Below are positions 17,657 to 27,100 of a DNA stretch of 64,000 nt, piece after piece (within the stretch, counting starts at the first letter, position 1; each line of letters starts with the position of its first letter). The notes beneath the pieces were generated by a model, which was not told where the DNA came from, did no database searches, and saw only the letters and a program-made list of their open reading frames with translations. Source of the stretch: CAWACP01 sp963832965 (lineage in GTDB: Bacteria; Acidobacteriota; Terriglobia; Bryobacterales; Bryobacteraceae); the NCBI GenBank assembly GCA_963832965.1, contig CAWHVW010000003.1, positions 992,001 through 1,056,000 of the forward strand. Reading direction: 5' to 3'. Made by a program: the position numbers and the translations under genes.

Positions 17657-18410
17657 GTGCCAGGATCTCCTTTGCCAACTGGATGTAGCTCTCAGCGCCG
17701 CGGGAGCGGACATCGTAGGAAATAATCGGCTTCCCGAAGCTGGGCGCTTCCGCCAGGCGGACGCTTCGCGGAATTACGGTCTGGAAAACCTCGTCGTGGA
17801 AGAACTCGCGGAGGTCGGTCTCAACCTGTTTGGTGAGATTGGTGCGGTCGTCGTACATGGTGAGCAGGACGCCCTCGATGGCCAGTTTCGTGCCGAACGC
17901 GGAGCGTACACGGTCAACAGTGTCTATGAGTTGCGAGATACCTTCGAGAGCGAAGAACTCACACTGGATGGGAATGAGTACAGAGTCGGCCGCCACCAGT
18001 GCGTTGATTGTGAGCAAGTCGAGAGCCGGCGGGCAGTCGATAATAATGAACGGATAGCGGTGCCGAATAGGCTCGAGCCGGGTCCGCAGACGCGTCTCAC
18101 GGCTCTCTTCATCCACCAGCTCGATATTGGCGGCAACGAGATTCCGGTCTGCCGGGATCAGGTCAAGGCCGTCGAAATCGGTCTTGAGGATTGCGGCGGC
18201 CGCTTCCGTCTGGCCCAGAAGCACATCGTACATCGTCGGCAGGCCGGTGTTTTTGGCCACGCCGAGCCCGGTGGTTGCGTTGCCCTGGGGATCAGAGTCA
18301 ATGAGCAGAACCGGCACGTCATTGGCGGCGAACGATGCTGCAAGATTGATCGCAGTGGTGGTTTTGCCGACGCCCCCCTTCTGGTTGGCAACGGCGATGA
18401 CTTTGCTCAC
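17619..18410 (-). CDS. parA: Chromosome partitioning ATPase ParA (Soj)
   Basis: The 263-residue Walker-type ATPase moves ParB-parS complexes. The deviant Walker A is QKGGVGKTTTAINLAA, preceded by SKVIAVAN. Walker B-like residues are FIIIDCPPALDLLTINAL. A GTG at 18410 starts exactly at the conserved VSKVIAVANQ; the sequence upstream is not homologous. It is followed by overlapping parB. The first parS lies 53 bp upstream of the start codon, so ParB could affect its own operon promoter. Confidence 0.95.
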   Translation of the reverse strand: MSKVIAVANQKGGVGKTTTAINLAASFAANDVPVLLIDSDPQGNATTGLGVAKNTGLPTMYDVLLGQTEAAAAILKTDFDGLDLIPADRNLVAANIELVDEESRETRLRTRLEPIRHRYPFIIIDCPPALDLLTINALVAADSVLIPIQCEFFALEGISQLIDTVDRVRSAFGTKLAIEGVLLTMYDDRTNLTKQVETDLREFFHDEVFQTVIPRSVRLAEAPSFGKPIISYDVRSRGAESYIQLAKEILAHEQTARDAQSAG

Positions 18411-18462
18411 GTGTGCACCGAATACGCAGGATATCACGTCGGTGGGGCCCAGCTTTGGCGGA

Positions 18463-18478
18463 TGTTTCACGTGGAACA
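18463..18478. promoter_or_regulatory. parS site 1
   Basis: TGTTTCACGTGGAACA matches the bacterial parS consensus TGTTTCACGTGAAACA at 15 of 16 positions. It lies between the parA start and the DUF3303 gene. This palindrome is the ParB loading site. Confidence 0.93.
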
Positions 18479-18498
18479 ATTTGTGCGAGACTCTGTCA

Positions 18499-18774
18499 AT
18501 GGAACGAACTCTGTATATGGTTGTGGAGCATTTCAAGGACGCTGCTGCCGTATACCGCAGGTTTCGAGACCAGGGGCGCATGGCTCCCGAGGGCCTGATT
18601 TACGTCTCAAGCTGGGTGGACAGCAAGCTCGAGCGCTGCTACCAGATCATGGAGAGTCATGATCGCAGTCTGTTGGATCAGTGGATGGCAAACTGGGATG
18701 ATCTTGTTGATTTCGAAGTACATGTGGTTATCACTTCCAAAGAAGCGACAGAAAGAATGGCGCCCCGCCTATGA
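18499..18774 (+). CDS. DUF3303 family protein
   Basis: This 91-residue protein begins MERTLYMVVEHFKDAAAVYRR and contains GLIYVSSWVDSKLERCYQ and WDDLVDFEVHVV, the pattern of the small DUF3303 family. That family is predicted to have a ferredoxin-like dimeric alpha+beta fold; its function is unknown. It is transcribed opposite to the flanking parA and rsmG genes. parS sites frame it, one ending 20 bp before the start and one beginning directly after the stop. It interrupts the normal rsmG-parA junction, so it is probably an insertion in this lineage. Confidence 0.8.
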   Translation: MERTLYMVVEHFKDAAAVYRRFRDQGRMAPEGLIYVSSWVDSKLERCYQIMESHDRSLLDQWMANWDDLVDFEVHVVITSKEATERMAPRL

Positions 18775-19374
18775 TGTTTCACGTGGAACGTTGGCGAACA
18801 GTGCCCACCGCTCATCGCCCCAGGGCAGCTTAACCGGCTCGTCCCACTCAAAGCCCGAATAGCGCTCTCGCTCTGCCAGAAAGTCGGCACTCACCAGCAT
18901 CCCCACTCGTGAAGCCAGCCGAGGCGCCTGGGCCAGCACTTCCGAAGGACGAACAGCGCGCGAAACAAGAACATCCCACGATCCCGGCATATCCTCAGCC
19001 CGCCCAGCCAAAACTCCAATATTGGCCAGGTCCCGGGTGACCTCGCGCAGGAACACCGCCTTGCGCTTATGGGATTCCACCAGCGAGACCCTGCACTCCG
19101 GGTGCAGAACCCCAATCGGAATGCCCGGAAACCCCGCCCCCGAGCCAAAATCAAGTACTCGCCCTAGCTCCGGCAGCAGGGAAGCAAAGAACAGGCTCTC
19201 GCAGTAATGGCGGACCACAGCGTCTTCCACATCGCGCACAGAAGTGAGGTTTAACACCCGGTTCCAGCGAACTAGTGTGTGGTAATGCCGTTCAAGCGCG
19301 CCTGCCTGATCATTGCTCAGCAAAACCCTGCCTTCCAGATGGCGGGCCAGCAGAGCAAGGAAAGAATCAGCCAC
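18769..19374 (-). CDS. rsmG: 16S rRNA (guanine527-N7)-methyltransferase
   Basis: The 201-residue Rossmann methyltransferase modifies G527 of 16S rRNA. Visible family motifs are WNRVLNLTSVRD, HYCESLFFA, VLDFGSGAGFPGIP (SAM motif I) and LVESHKRKAVFLREV. Length is typical for RsmG. Its last codons (NVPRETS) are encoded inside parS site 2. The 3' end also meets the DUF3303 gene tail to tail, with 6 bp overlap. Its start overlaps the mnmG stop by 8 bp, so mnmG and rsmG are probably translated together. Confidence 0.94.
   Translation of the reverse strand: MADSFLALLARHLEGRVLLSNDQAGALERHYHTLVRWNRVLNLTSVRDVEDAVVRHYCESLFFASLLPELGRVLDFGSGAGFPGIPIGVLHPECRVSLVESHKRKAVFLREVTRDLANIGVLAGRAEDMPGSWDVLVSRAVRPSEVLAQAPRLASRVGMLVSADFLAERERYSGFEWDEPVKLPWGDERWALFANVPRETS
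18775..18790. promoter_or_regulatory. parS site 2
   Basis: TGTTTCACGTGGAACG matches the parS consensus at 14 of 16 positions. It lies inside the last codons of rsmG and directly after the DUF3303 stop codon. Its distance from site 1 is 312 bp. Confidence 0.88.
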
Positions 19375-21235
19375 GGCTCGACAGGCTCAAATACACGTCC
19401 AGCACCGCAATCGCCGCGGGCGTGACCCCAGGGATGCGGCCAGCTTGCCCCAGAGTTTCGGGACGCACGCGCTCCAGCTTCTGCTGAACCTCTCTGGAAA
19501 GCCCCGGCACGCCCGCATACACAAATGCGCCAGGAATTCGCCGCCGCTCCGAGTCCTTCAACCGCTCCACCTGCCGTTCCTGCTGGGCGATGTAACCGGC
19601 ATACTTGGCCTCGGTTTCAATGGTGGCCAGCACGCCCTGGACGGGCCGTTCACCCGTCCTCTGTTCAAGCCAGGCCGCCAGCGCAAGCAACTTCGCCTCG
19701 GGCCGGCGCAGCCAGTCGATCAGTTTCGGCCGGTCCTCTGCGGAAAGCCCCAGCCCAGGAAACGCCTCGGGATCCACCCGTTGCCCCTCCAGCATTGCCG
19801 CGAACAGCTTGCGCTGGCGCTGCTTCGTCTCAAAGATCGCCCAACGCTCGTCGCTAACCAGGCCCACCCGTCTGCCTATCGGCGTCAGGCGCTCGTCAGC
19901 GTTGTCGATCCGCAAATGCAGCCGGAACTCCGCGCGCGAAGTGAACATGCGGTAAGGCTCATCGGCCCCCTTGCTCACAAGGTCATCGATCAGGATGCCG
20001 GTGTAGCCCTCGGTCCGCCCAATCAGCATGGGCTCGGCGCCTCCTAGCTTGCAGGCGGCATTGATACCGGCAACCAGCCCCTGGCACGCCGCCTCCTCGT
20101 AACCCGATGTCCCATTGATCTGGCCCGCCAGGAAGAGCCCGGCAATCTTCTTCACCTCGAGGGTGTGGAGCAGCTCGCGAGGGTCGATCGCATCATACTC
20201 GATCGCGTATCCGGGCCGGATCATCGCAGCGCTCTCCAAACCTGAGATGGACGCCACCATGGCTTCCTGCACATCAATAGGCATGCTCGTGGACATGCCA
20301 TTCACATACACCTCGTAGGTGTCCAGTCCCTCCGGCTCCAGAAAGATCTGGTGCCGGGTCTTATCGGGGAACTTAACCACCTTGTCCTCAATCGATGGGC
20401 AGTAGCGCGGTCCCACGCCCTCAATCTGGCCGCTGTACAACGGCGACCGCGCGATGCTATCTCGCAGAATGCGCAGGGTCTCATCCGATGTGTATGCTAT
20501 ATAACACTTGATCTGCTCGCGATCAATCTTCTCAGTAAGGAAGGAGAACGGGGTCGGGTTGATATCGCCGGACTGGGCCTCGAACCGGCTCCAGTCGATG
20601 GTGCGGCCATCGAGGCGCGGCGGCGTACCGGTTTTCAGCCGCGTCCACTGCAGGCCGAGCATGCGCAACTGGTCCCCCAGCAGATTGGAGGGCGCTTCGC
20701 CGTTCCGGCCGCAGTTGTACTTCATCTCGCCAACGTGAGCCAGACCATTCAGGAACGTGCCCGTGGTGATGATCACCGCGCCCGCCAGCACCGTCCTGCC
20801 GTCGCGCAGCAGCACCCCGGTGACGCGCCCCTCCCCAATAACAATCTCCGCCACTTCGGCCTGCAGGATGCGCAAATTCGCTTCGGCCTCCAGCACCTCG
20901 CGCATGCGCATGCGGTACTGTTTCTTGTCGCACTGGGCGCGCGGAGACCACACCGCCGGGCCGCGGCTGGTGTTGAGCAGGCGGAACTGTATGCCCACTG
21001 CGTCGGTCACCTCGCCCATCACACCGCCCAGCGCGTCAATCTCGCGGACCAGGTGCCCTTTGGCAATTCCGCCCACTGCGGGATTGCACGACATCTGCGC
21101 GATAAGGTCCAGATTCATGGTGACCATGGCGGTCTGAAGGCCCATACGGGCACACGCGCGCGCGGCCTCGCAGCCGGCGTGGCCGGCGCCCACCACCACA
21201 ACGTCGTATCGTCCTGACCTCACCACAGGTATCAT
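19367..21235 (-). CDS. mnmG: tRNA uridine-5-carboxymethylaminomethyl modification enzyme MnmG (GidA)
   Basis: The 622-residue FAD protein acts with MnmE to modify the wobble uridine of several tRNAs. It begins with the dinucleotide-binding motif VVVVGAGHAGCEAA. It carries CNPAVGGIAKGHLVREIDALGG, the GidA signature with the catalytic Cys region, and later GTFLNGLAHVGE and AGQINGTSGYEEAACQG. The C-terminal helical domain binds MnmE. Length is as expected. It starts 14 bp from the divergent purD start, so the two share a promoter region squeezed into or beyond their start codons. Confidence 0.95.
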   Translation of the reverse strand: MIPVVRSGRYDVVVVGAGHAGCEAARACARMGLQTAMVTMNLDLIAQMSCNPAVGGIAKGHLVREIDALGGVMGEVTDAVGIQFRLLNTSRGPAVWSPRAQCDKKQYRMRMREVLEAEANLRILQAEVAEIVIGEGRVTGVLLRDGRTVLAGAVIITTGTFLNGLAHVGEMKYNCGRNGEAPSNLLGDQLRMLGLQWTRLKTGTPPRLDGRTIDWSRFEAQSGDINPTPFSFLTEKIDREQIKCYIAYTSDETLRILRDSIARSPLYSGQIEGVGPRYCPSIEDKVVKFPDKTRHQIFLEPEGLDTYEVYVNGMSTSMPIDVQEAMVASISGLESAAMIRPGYAIEYDAIDPRELLHTLEVKKIAGLFLAGQINGTSGYEEAACQGLVAGINAACKLGGAEPMLIGRTEGYTGILIDDLVSKGADEPYRMFTSRAEFRLHLRIDNADERLTPIGRRVGLVSDERWAIFETKQRQRKLFAAMLEGQRVDPEAFPGLGLSAEDRPKLIDWLRRPEAKLLALAAWLEQRTGERPVQGVLATIETEAKYAGYIAQQERQVERLKDSERRRIPGAFVYAGVPGLSREVQQKLERVRPETLGQAGRIPGVTPAAIAVLDVYLSLSSRG

Positions 21236-21249
21236 GGTAACGCAGCCGC

Positions 21250-22482
21250 ATGAAAATACTCGTCATTGGAAGCGGTGGGCGGGAGCACGCCCTCTGCTGG
21301 AAGCTCGCCCAGACCCCCGGCAATCAGCTTTATGCCACGCCGGGAAATCCTGGCATTGCCCAACTCGCCTCCTGTTACCCCGCGTCCGACCCCCTTAAGC
21401 TGGCCGAAACGCTCGACATCAATCTCACCATCGTGGGACCGGAAGCGCCCCTCGCGGCGGGCATTGTGGACCGTTTTCGCGCCCGCGGACTAGCCATATT
21501 CGGACCTTCCCAGGCGGCCGCCCGGCTGGAGAGCAGCAAAACCTTCGCCAAGGAATTCATGCAGCGCTGGCGCATTCCCACCGCGCGCTTCGCCGCTGTC
21601 AGCTCGCCCGCCCAGGCCCTGGAAGAGTTGCACAACTTCAGCTATCCCGTGGTGCTCAAGGCAGATGGACTCGCCGCGGGCAAGGGCGTCATCATCGCAC
21701 AAAATCGCGAGGAGGCGGAACAAGCCATCGAGCACCTCATGTCCGGCGGTAACTCCCTCGTAATCGAGGAGTTCCTGCAAGGCGAGGAAGTCAGCTTCAT
21801 CGTTCTCAGCGACGGCAACCGGGTGCTCGCGCTGGAAGCCACCCAGGACCATAAAGCGGTCTTCGATGGCGACCTGGGCCCCAACACCGGCGGCATGGGC
21901 GCATACTGCGATGGCCGCATTCTCACGCCGCAACAAAGCGAGATCATTCTCAACACAGTAATTCATCCCACAATTGAAGCCATGCGTGGCGAGGGCAGCC
22001 CGTTCACCGGCTTCCTCTACGCCGGGCTGATGATGACGGCGGATGGGCCGCGCGTACTTGAATTCAACGCGCGCCTGGGCGACCCGGAGACCCAACCGCT
22101 GATGCACCGCATGCGTGGCGATTTCATCGGAGCGCTGCACGGGGCGGCGCTGGGGAAGCTGCCCGAAACCCCGTTGGAATGGAAACCGGAGCCGTCGGTC
22201 TGCGTGGTTCTTGCCGCCCAGGGCTATCCGGGTTCGCCGCGCCGTGGTGATCGCATTGACGGCTGGCAACACGTCAACCACGGCGTCATTTTCCAGGCGG
22301 GCACTTCGCTGGATCTCTACGGCCTCACCACCGCTGGCGGGCGGGTGCTGGGCATCACTGGCTCCGGTCCGGATCTCGACGCGGCCATCCGCAACACCTA
22401 CAGCGAAGTAGCCAAAGTGCACTTTGAGGGAATGCACTACCGCCAGGACATCGGCCGCAAGGGTTTATCGCGCTGGGCCTGA
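21250..22482 (+). CDS. purD: Phosphoribosylamine-glycine ligase
   Basis: This ATP-grasp enzyme of purine synthesis joins glycine to phosphoribosylamine. It has MKILVIGSGGREHALCWKL at the start and VLKADGLAAGKGVII (ATP-grasp lysine loop). It also has the family block QDHKAVFDGDLGPNTGGMGAY and the Mg ligands in EFNARLGDPETQPLM. The 410-residue length is normal. It is followed 17 bp later by a DUF4242 gene on the same strand. Confidence 0.95.
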   Translation: MKILVIGSGGREHALCWKLAQTPGNQLYATPGNPGIAQLASCYPASDPLKLAETLDINLTIVGPEAPLAAGIVDRFRARGLAIFGPSQAAARLESSKTFAKEFMQRWRIPTARFAAVSSPAQALEELHNFSYPVVLKADGLAAGKGVIIAQNREEAEQAIEHLMSGGNSLVIEEFLQGEEVSFIVLSDGNRVLALEATQDHKAVFDGDLGPNTGGMGAYCDGRILTPQQSEIILNTVIHPTIEAMRGEGSPFTGFLYAGLMMTADGPRVLEFNARLGDPETQPLMHRMRGDFIGALHGAALGKLPETPLEWKPEPSVCVVLAAQGYPGSPRRGDRIDGWQHVNHGVIFQAGTSLDLYGLTTAGGRVLGITGSGPDLDAAIRNTYSEVAKVHFEGMHYRQDIGRKGLSRWA

Positions 22483-22499
22483 GTGGTAAAATCTCGAAC

Positions 22500-22778
22500 A
22501 TGCCTAAGTTTGTCATCGAGCGGGAAATCCCCGGTGCCGGTCAGATGACACCGGAGCAGCTTCAGGCCGCCGCCAGAGAGTCGCTCCGCGTGCTGGCAGA
22601 TCTGGGGCCGCAGATCCAATGGCTCCACAGCTATGTGACCGACAACAAAGTGTATTGCATCTACTGGGCGCCGAACGCGGAAATCATCGAGGAACATGCA
22701 CGGCGATGCGGAGCCCCCGCTAACCGGATTTCGGCGGTCCGTCGCCTGATGGAGCCGGTCAGCGCCGAGGCAACCTAG
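22500..22778 (+). CDS. DUF4242 (SCO4226-type nickel-binding-like) small protein
   Basis: The 92-residue protein begins MPKFVIEREIPGAGQMTPEQL and continues with WLHSYVTDNKVYCIYWAPN and EIIEEHARRCGAPANRI. This is the pattern of DUF4242, a dimeric ferredoxin-like family; one actinobacterial member binds nickel. Function is unknown. It lies 17 bp after purD and probably shares its transcript, although no metabolic link is evident. Confidence 0.8.
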   Translation: MPKFVIEREIPGAGQMTPEQLQAAARESLRVLADLGPQIQWLHSYVTDNKVYCIYWAPNAEIIEEHARRCGAPANRISAVRRLMEPVSAEAT

Positions 22779-22785
22779 CCGCGGC

Positions 22786-24144
22786 TCATTGGGCCGGTTT
22801 GATGTTCTGATTCACCCGGAAAAGATTCTCCGGATCGTACTTCGCCTTGATCTCCGCCAGGCGCTTCTGGTTTCCCATGTAGCTGGACGCCACCCGTTCC
22901 TCGCCTTCATCCATCAGGAAATTCACGTAGCCGCCTCCCGCCGAATGAGGAAGCAACGCGGCCCAGTAATCCCGCACCCATTCCCGATATGCCGGCAGCG
23001 GCGCGGGGTCCGGAGTCACCGCCGCAATAATGTGCACGAATCTCACGTCCCGGTAAGCGAACGCAGTGTCGTTCGCGTCGAGGTCATGGATCGCTCCGTC
23101 CATCGGGTAAATATGAACGGCCGAGTTCACCGTGGGAATCCGTGGGCCAAACTTCACGTGTTCCGCGATCGCTTCCTCCGTCAGATCGTGCGCGAAGTCC
23201 GTCTTCCAGTAGTGATGTAAGCCGTGCGGCAACAGACCGTCAAATGACGATTGCAGAACGGGATAAGGCATCGGATGCAGCACGGCCAATCGCGGCGTCC
23301 CAATCTCCGCCAGAGGCTTCGTGACGGCTTCGGCCGCGGACATGTCCCCGATGTAGGCGCACATGATGGCACAAACAGTTGTTCCCCATAGCGGCTCGGG
23401 AAACGGCGGCCCCGGAACAATCAGGAACGCGAAAAAGGCGCTCAGCTCGCGCGGGGCGGTCCGCATGAAGTCGCGGAAACCGCGCAGAACCGCGGCGGCC
23501 TGGTCCAAAGGGTACAAGATGGGCCCGCCGCAAATCTCCTTGACCGGATGAAGACGGAACTCAAAAGAGGTGATAATTCCGAAGTTCCCGCCGCCGCCGC
23601 GAATAGCCCAGAACAGATCGGGGTCGTGAACGGCATCGGTCCTGCGAAGCTGGCCGTCCGCCGTCACCACGTCGGCTGAAAGCAGGTTATCGCAGGCGAG
23701 TCCATAACGGCGTGAAAGATATCCGAAGCCGCCGCCGGTAGTGAGCCCGCCCACTCCGGTCGTCGAAATAACGCCGCCCGGGGTGGCCAATCCGAACGTG
23801 TGCGTGGCGGCATCCAGATCCCCCCACGTGCATCCGCCCTCCACCTGAGCGGTGCGCCGCTCCGCATCGACGCGCACACCCCGCAATCGCGACAGATCGA
23901 TCACCATGCCCCCGTCGCACGTGCCGAAGCCAGGAGCGCTGTGGCCGCCCCCCCGAATTGCGACCGGCAGCTCTTGCTCCCGCGCGTAGTTCACGCAATG
24001 AATCACATCCCCGGCATCGGCGCACTGGACGATGAGTGCCGGCCGGCGATCGATAGCGGCGTTGTACACGCGCCGCGCCGATCCGTATTCGGGATCATCG
24101 GGGAGAATTACACGGCCGCCGATCGTCTGAGCGAAATTGTCCAT
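22786..24144 (-). CDS. FAD-binding oxidoreductase, berberine-bridge/oligosaccharide oxidase-like
   Basis: The 452-residue protein has the PCMH-type FAD domain. AIRGGGHSAPGFGTCDGG contains the His normally joined covalently to FAD. TTGVGGLTTGGGFGYLSRRYG is the phosphate-binding loop. The C-terminal YDPENLFRVNQNI is the classical BBE tail. The position of the second covalent Cys in bicovalent enzymes carries Ser/Thr (GGVISTTGVGG), so a single covalent link is expected. No signal peptide is seen, so it is cytoplasmic. The ATG at 24144 overlaps the stop of the upstream kinase gene as TAATG, indicating translational coupling. The substrate is unknown, probably a sugar or phenolic compound. Confidence 0.87.
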   Translation of the reverse strand: MDNFAQTIGGRVILPDDPEYGSARRVYNAAIDRRPALIVQCADAGDVIHCVNYAREQELPVAIRGGGHSAPGFGTCDGGMVIDLSRLRGVRVDAERRTAQVEGGCTWGDLDAATHTFGLATPGGVISTTGVGGLTTGGGFGYLSRRYGLACDNLLSADVVTADGQLRRTDAVHDPDLFWAIRGGGGNFGIITSFEFRLHPVKEICGGPILYPLDQAAAVLRGFRDFMRTAPRELSAFFAFLIVPGPPFPEPLWGTTVCAIMCAYIGDMSAAEAVTKPLAEIGTPRLAVLHPMPYPVLQSSFDGLLPHGLHHYWKTDFAHDLTEEAIAEHVKFGPRIPTVNSAVHIYPMDGAIHDLDANDTAFAYRDVRFVHIIAAVTPDPAPLPAYREWVRDYWAALLPHSAGGGYVNFLMDEGEERVASSYMGNQKRLAEIKAKYDPENLFRVNQNIKPAQ

Positions 24145-27100
24145 TAGTTCTCTCCATCCCGTGTGGCCCATTCCAGGATCTCGTCCAGCGTCATGTTCCA
24201 GCCCTTCATCCACTGCGCGGCCGCTTCGGGGCCTGCCTCGCCCCGGGCAGCCTCTATCATTTCCTGGACGCGGGATCGCTCGATGGAGTTCTTGGCGGAA
24301 AGGTGGAAACGCTGACGAATTCGAGCGGCGGCTCCGCCCAGCGTCAGGACGCGCGCTGGCTGTCCCATCTGGCGCGCCAGAAAAGCCATCGATTCGAGAA
24401 TGCGCGGAAGGTCCGCTTTGTTCTCGATCCCGTAGAGGCGCAGGCTTTCTTTGTACCGCGCGGCGGCGGCCGCTGGATTTTCCTCGGCTGCATCCAGACC
24501 GGCCAGATCGTGCAGACACGAAGCGGCCCCGGGGTCAAACCCCAGCGCGCGGAATTCCTGCAATCCCTGCTCATAGAGAAAGCGCGCCTCGTCGTTGTGG
24601 CCCTGTTCGCGCTGCAGGTCGGCACGGTGGCTGATGGTCCAGATGGCATTTTCCCGGCCGCCGGCTTCCTGAAACAGACGCCGGGCCTCCTGATAGAGGC
24701 CTTCCGCGTACGTGTATTCGCTTTCCGCGCCGACGAGGTCCGCCAGATTGCCAAGCGCGCCGGCCAGCACGCCAGAGGGAAATTCGGCGCGTGCCATCTC
24801 CACCGCTTTTTCGGAGAAGTATCGGGCCTTCGCCATGTTGCCCGCAAACTTACTGGTGACGCCGATCCGGGTGGCCACCGTCAGCATGCCTGTGCGATCG
24901 TTCGCTTGCCGGAAAAATTCCCAAACGCTGTTATAGGCGCTGTCGTCCACCCCGTCGATTTCGTGGCCAAAGCCGGCGTCCCAATACTTGCTCCAATTCC
25001 GCAAATGCGGGAAACGATCCGCGCCGGGGAGCGCGAGCATTCGGGAGACATAGCTGCGCCCTTCGACGAGCATCCGGACAGACAGAAAATAGGGGGCCAG
25101 CGCGGTGGCAAGACGAATTCCCCATTCCACTTCGGAAGCGAGAGCCAGCCAGTCGAGAGCGGCTCTGAAGTTGCCCAGTTCCGCATCGAACGGGTGTTTC
25201 CCGGTGCGCTCGCGGCGCATGGCAGGCGCTTCCTCCTCCGCCAGTACCAAAAAGTAGGCCGCGTGCGCTTTGCGAGTATAGGCGTCTTCTCTTGCCTCGG
25301 CCAGGCGGTCCAGCCCGTATTCGCGCATCGTGTCGAGCATGGTGAATCGGAGTTCGGCATCCTCCGCGCTCACGCGTCGAATCAGACTGTTATCAACCAG
25401 CAGCTCGATGGCTTCCCATAAGTCGATCTCCAAATCCTGGCGCGTGTCGCACACCGCCTCCAGCGCCTCGATGGTGGCGCCGCCGACGAACACGGCCATT
25501 CGGCGAAACACCTTCTGATGGCGCTGGTCCAGAAGGTTGTAGCTCCAATCGAGCGTAGCCCGCAGCGTGTGCTGGCGCAGCGGCTGGTCGCGAGGGCCGC
25601 CAACCAGAACTCCCAAAGGATCGCTCAGACGCTCCAGAAGCGTCTTGAGGGACAGCATCTTGGTGCGCGCCGCGGCCAGTTCGATGGCCAGTGGCAGGCC
25701 GTCCAGCCTGGCGCAGATCTCAGACACCAGCTGCAATTGCGATTCGTCAAGGGCCGCGCCGCGCAGGCCGGAGGCGCGCTCCAGAAACAATCTGGCTGCG
25801 GGAGAACGCGTCATCGCACGATCCTTCGAGGCAGCGCGGGTCGCCAGGGACGGCACCGGAAATTCGTATTCTCCGTAGATGCGCAAGGCCGCGCGGCTGG
25901 TAACCACCATCTTCAACCGGTGCGAGGTTAACCCCGCCACGAAAGCGGCCGCGTCCAGAACATGCTCGAAATTGTCCAGCAGCAGCAGCACCGGACCGGC
26001 CACGCCATGCTCCAGATGTCTGGCGATCGCGGCCTCCGCGGTCTGTCCAGGCGACGGCGTGACACCGAGAGCGAATGCCACTTCGGAGGGCACCGAACCC
26101 GCCTGGCTCACCTTCTCCAGCGGCACAAAGCAGGTACCACCCTTAAAGTCGTCCGCAAGCTGCCGTCCCAGCTCGATGGACAGCCGCGTTTTGCCGATAC
26201 CTCCCGGACCCGTCAGAGTCAGCAACCGAAGATCCGGATCGGCGATCAGCTCTCGCAGCCGGGCGAGCTCCTCTTCGCGTCCGATCAACGAACTCCGCGG
26301 CACCGGGATGTTGCGGATGGCGGCGGCGGCCGTCACGCTCCCGCTCAGGCGCGTCCGGATGGCCGAAAGTTCGCGCCGCAATTCATCCGTCGATTCAAAC
26401 CGGTCTTGCGGGGGTTTCGCCAGGCAGCGTTCCACCACCCATTGCAACGGCGCGGGTACTTCGGCATTCACCCTCGTCAGAGGCTCCGGTTCCCGGAAGA
26501 GAACCCCCGCCACCAGTTCAGCGGCGGAAACCCCCGCGAACGCCTGCCGTCCCGCCGCCATCTCGTACAACACCGCGCCGAAGGAAAACTGATCGGATCG
26601 GGAGTCCAGTGCTTCCCCCCGGGCCTGTTCCGGAGACATGTATCCGGGCGTGCCCAGCACGAGGTCCGGAACGTTGGCCTGGCTGAGCGGCGCTGCCAGG
26701 CGCCTGGCGATACCGAAGTCGAGCACCTTCACCCGGCCGTCGGCGGTGACCATCACGTTCTCCGGCTTCAGGTCGCGATGAAGAATTCCCCGGTCGTGCG
26801 CCGCCGCCAGAGCGTCCACGATCTGGGACGCAGCGGCCAGAACTTCCGGAACGCCCATGGGACCGTGACTCAGCTTCTGGCGAAGGGTCTGGCCGTCGAT
26901 CCACTCCATGACGATGTAGGGGCGCCCGTCGGCAACATCAATGTCGTGAATGGTGATGATGTTGGGATGATTCAGCGCGGAAGCGGCCCGGGCTTCCTCG
27001 AGCAACTGCCAGGCATGTTCTCGCAACTGGTGGCCGGCGCGGAGGGCTTTGATCGCCACCTTGCGGTCAAGCCGGTTATCGGACGCGCGGTATACCTCGC

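Noticed and set aside
23151..23166. Possible third parS-like sequence with a CACGTG core inside the FAD oxidase gene
   Set aside because: It shares only the core with the parS consensus; at least six positions mismatch. CACGTG alone is common in GC-rich DNA.
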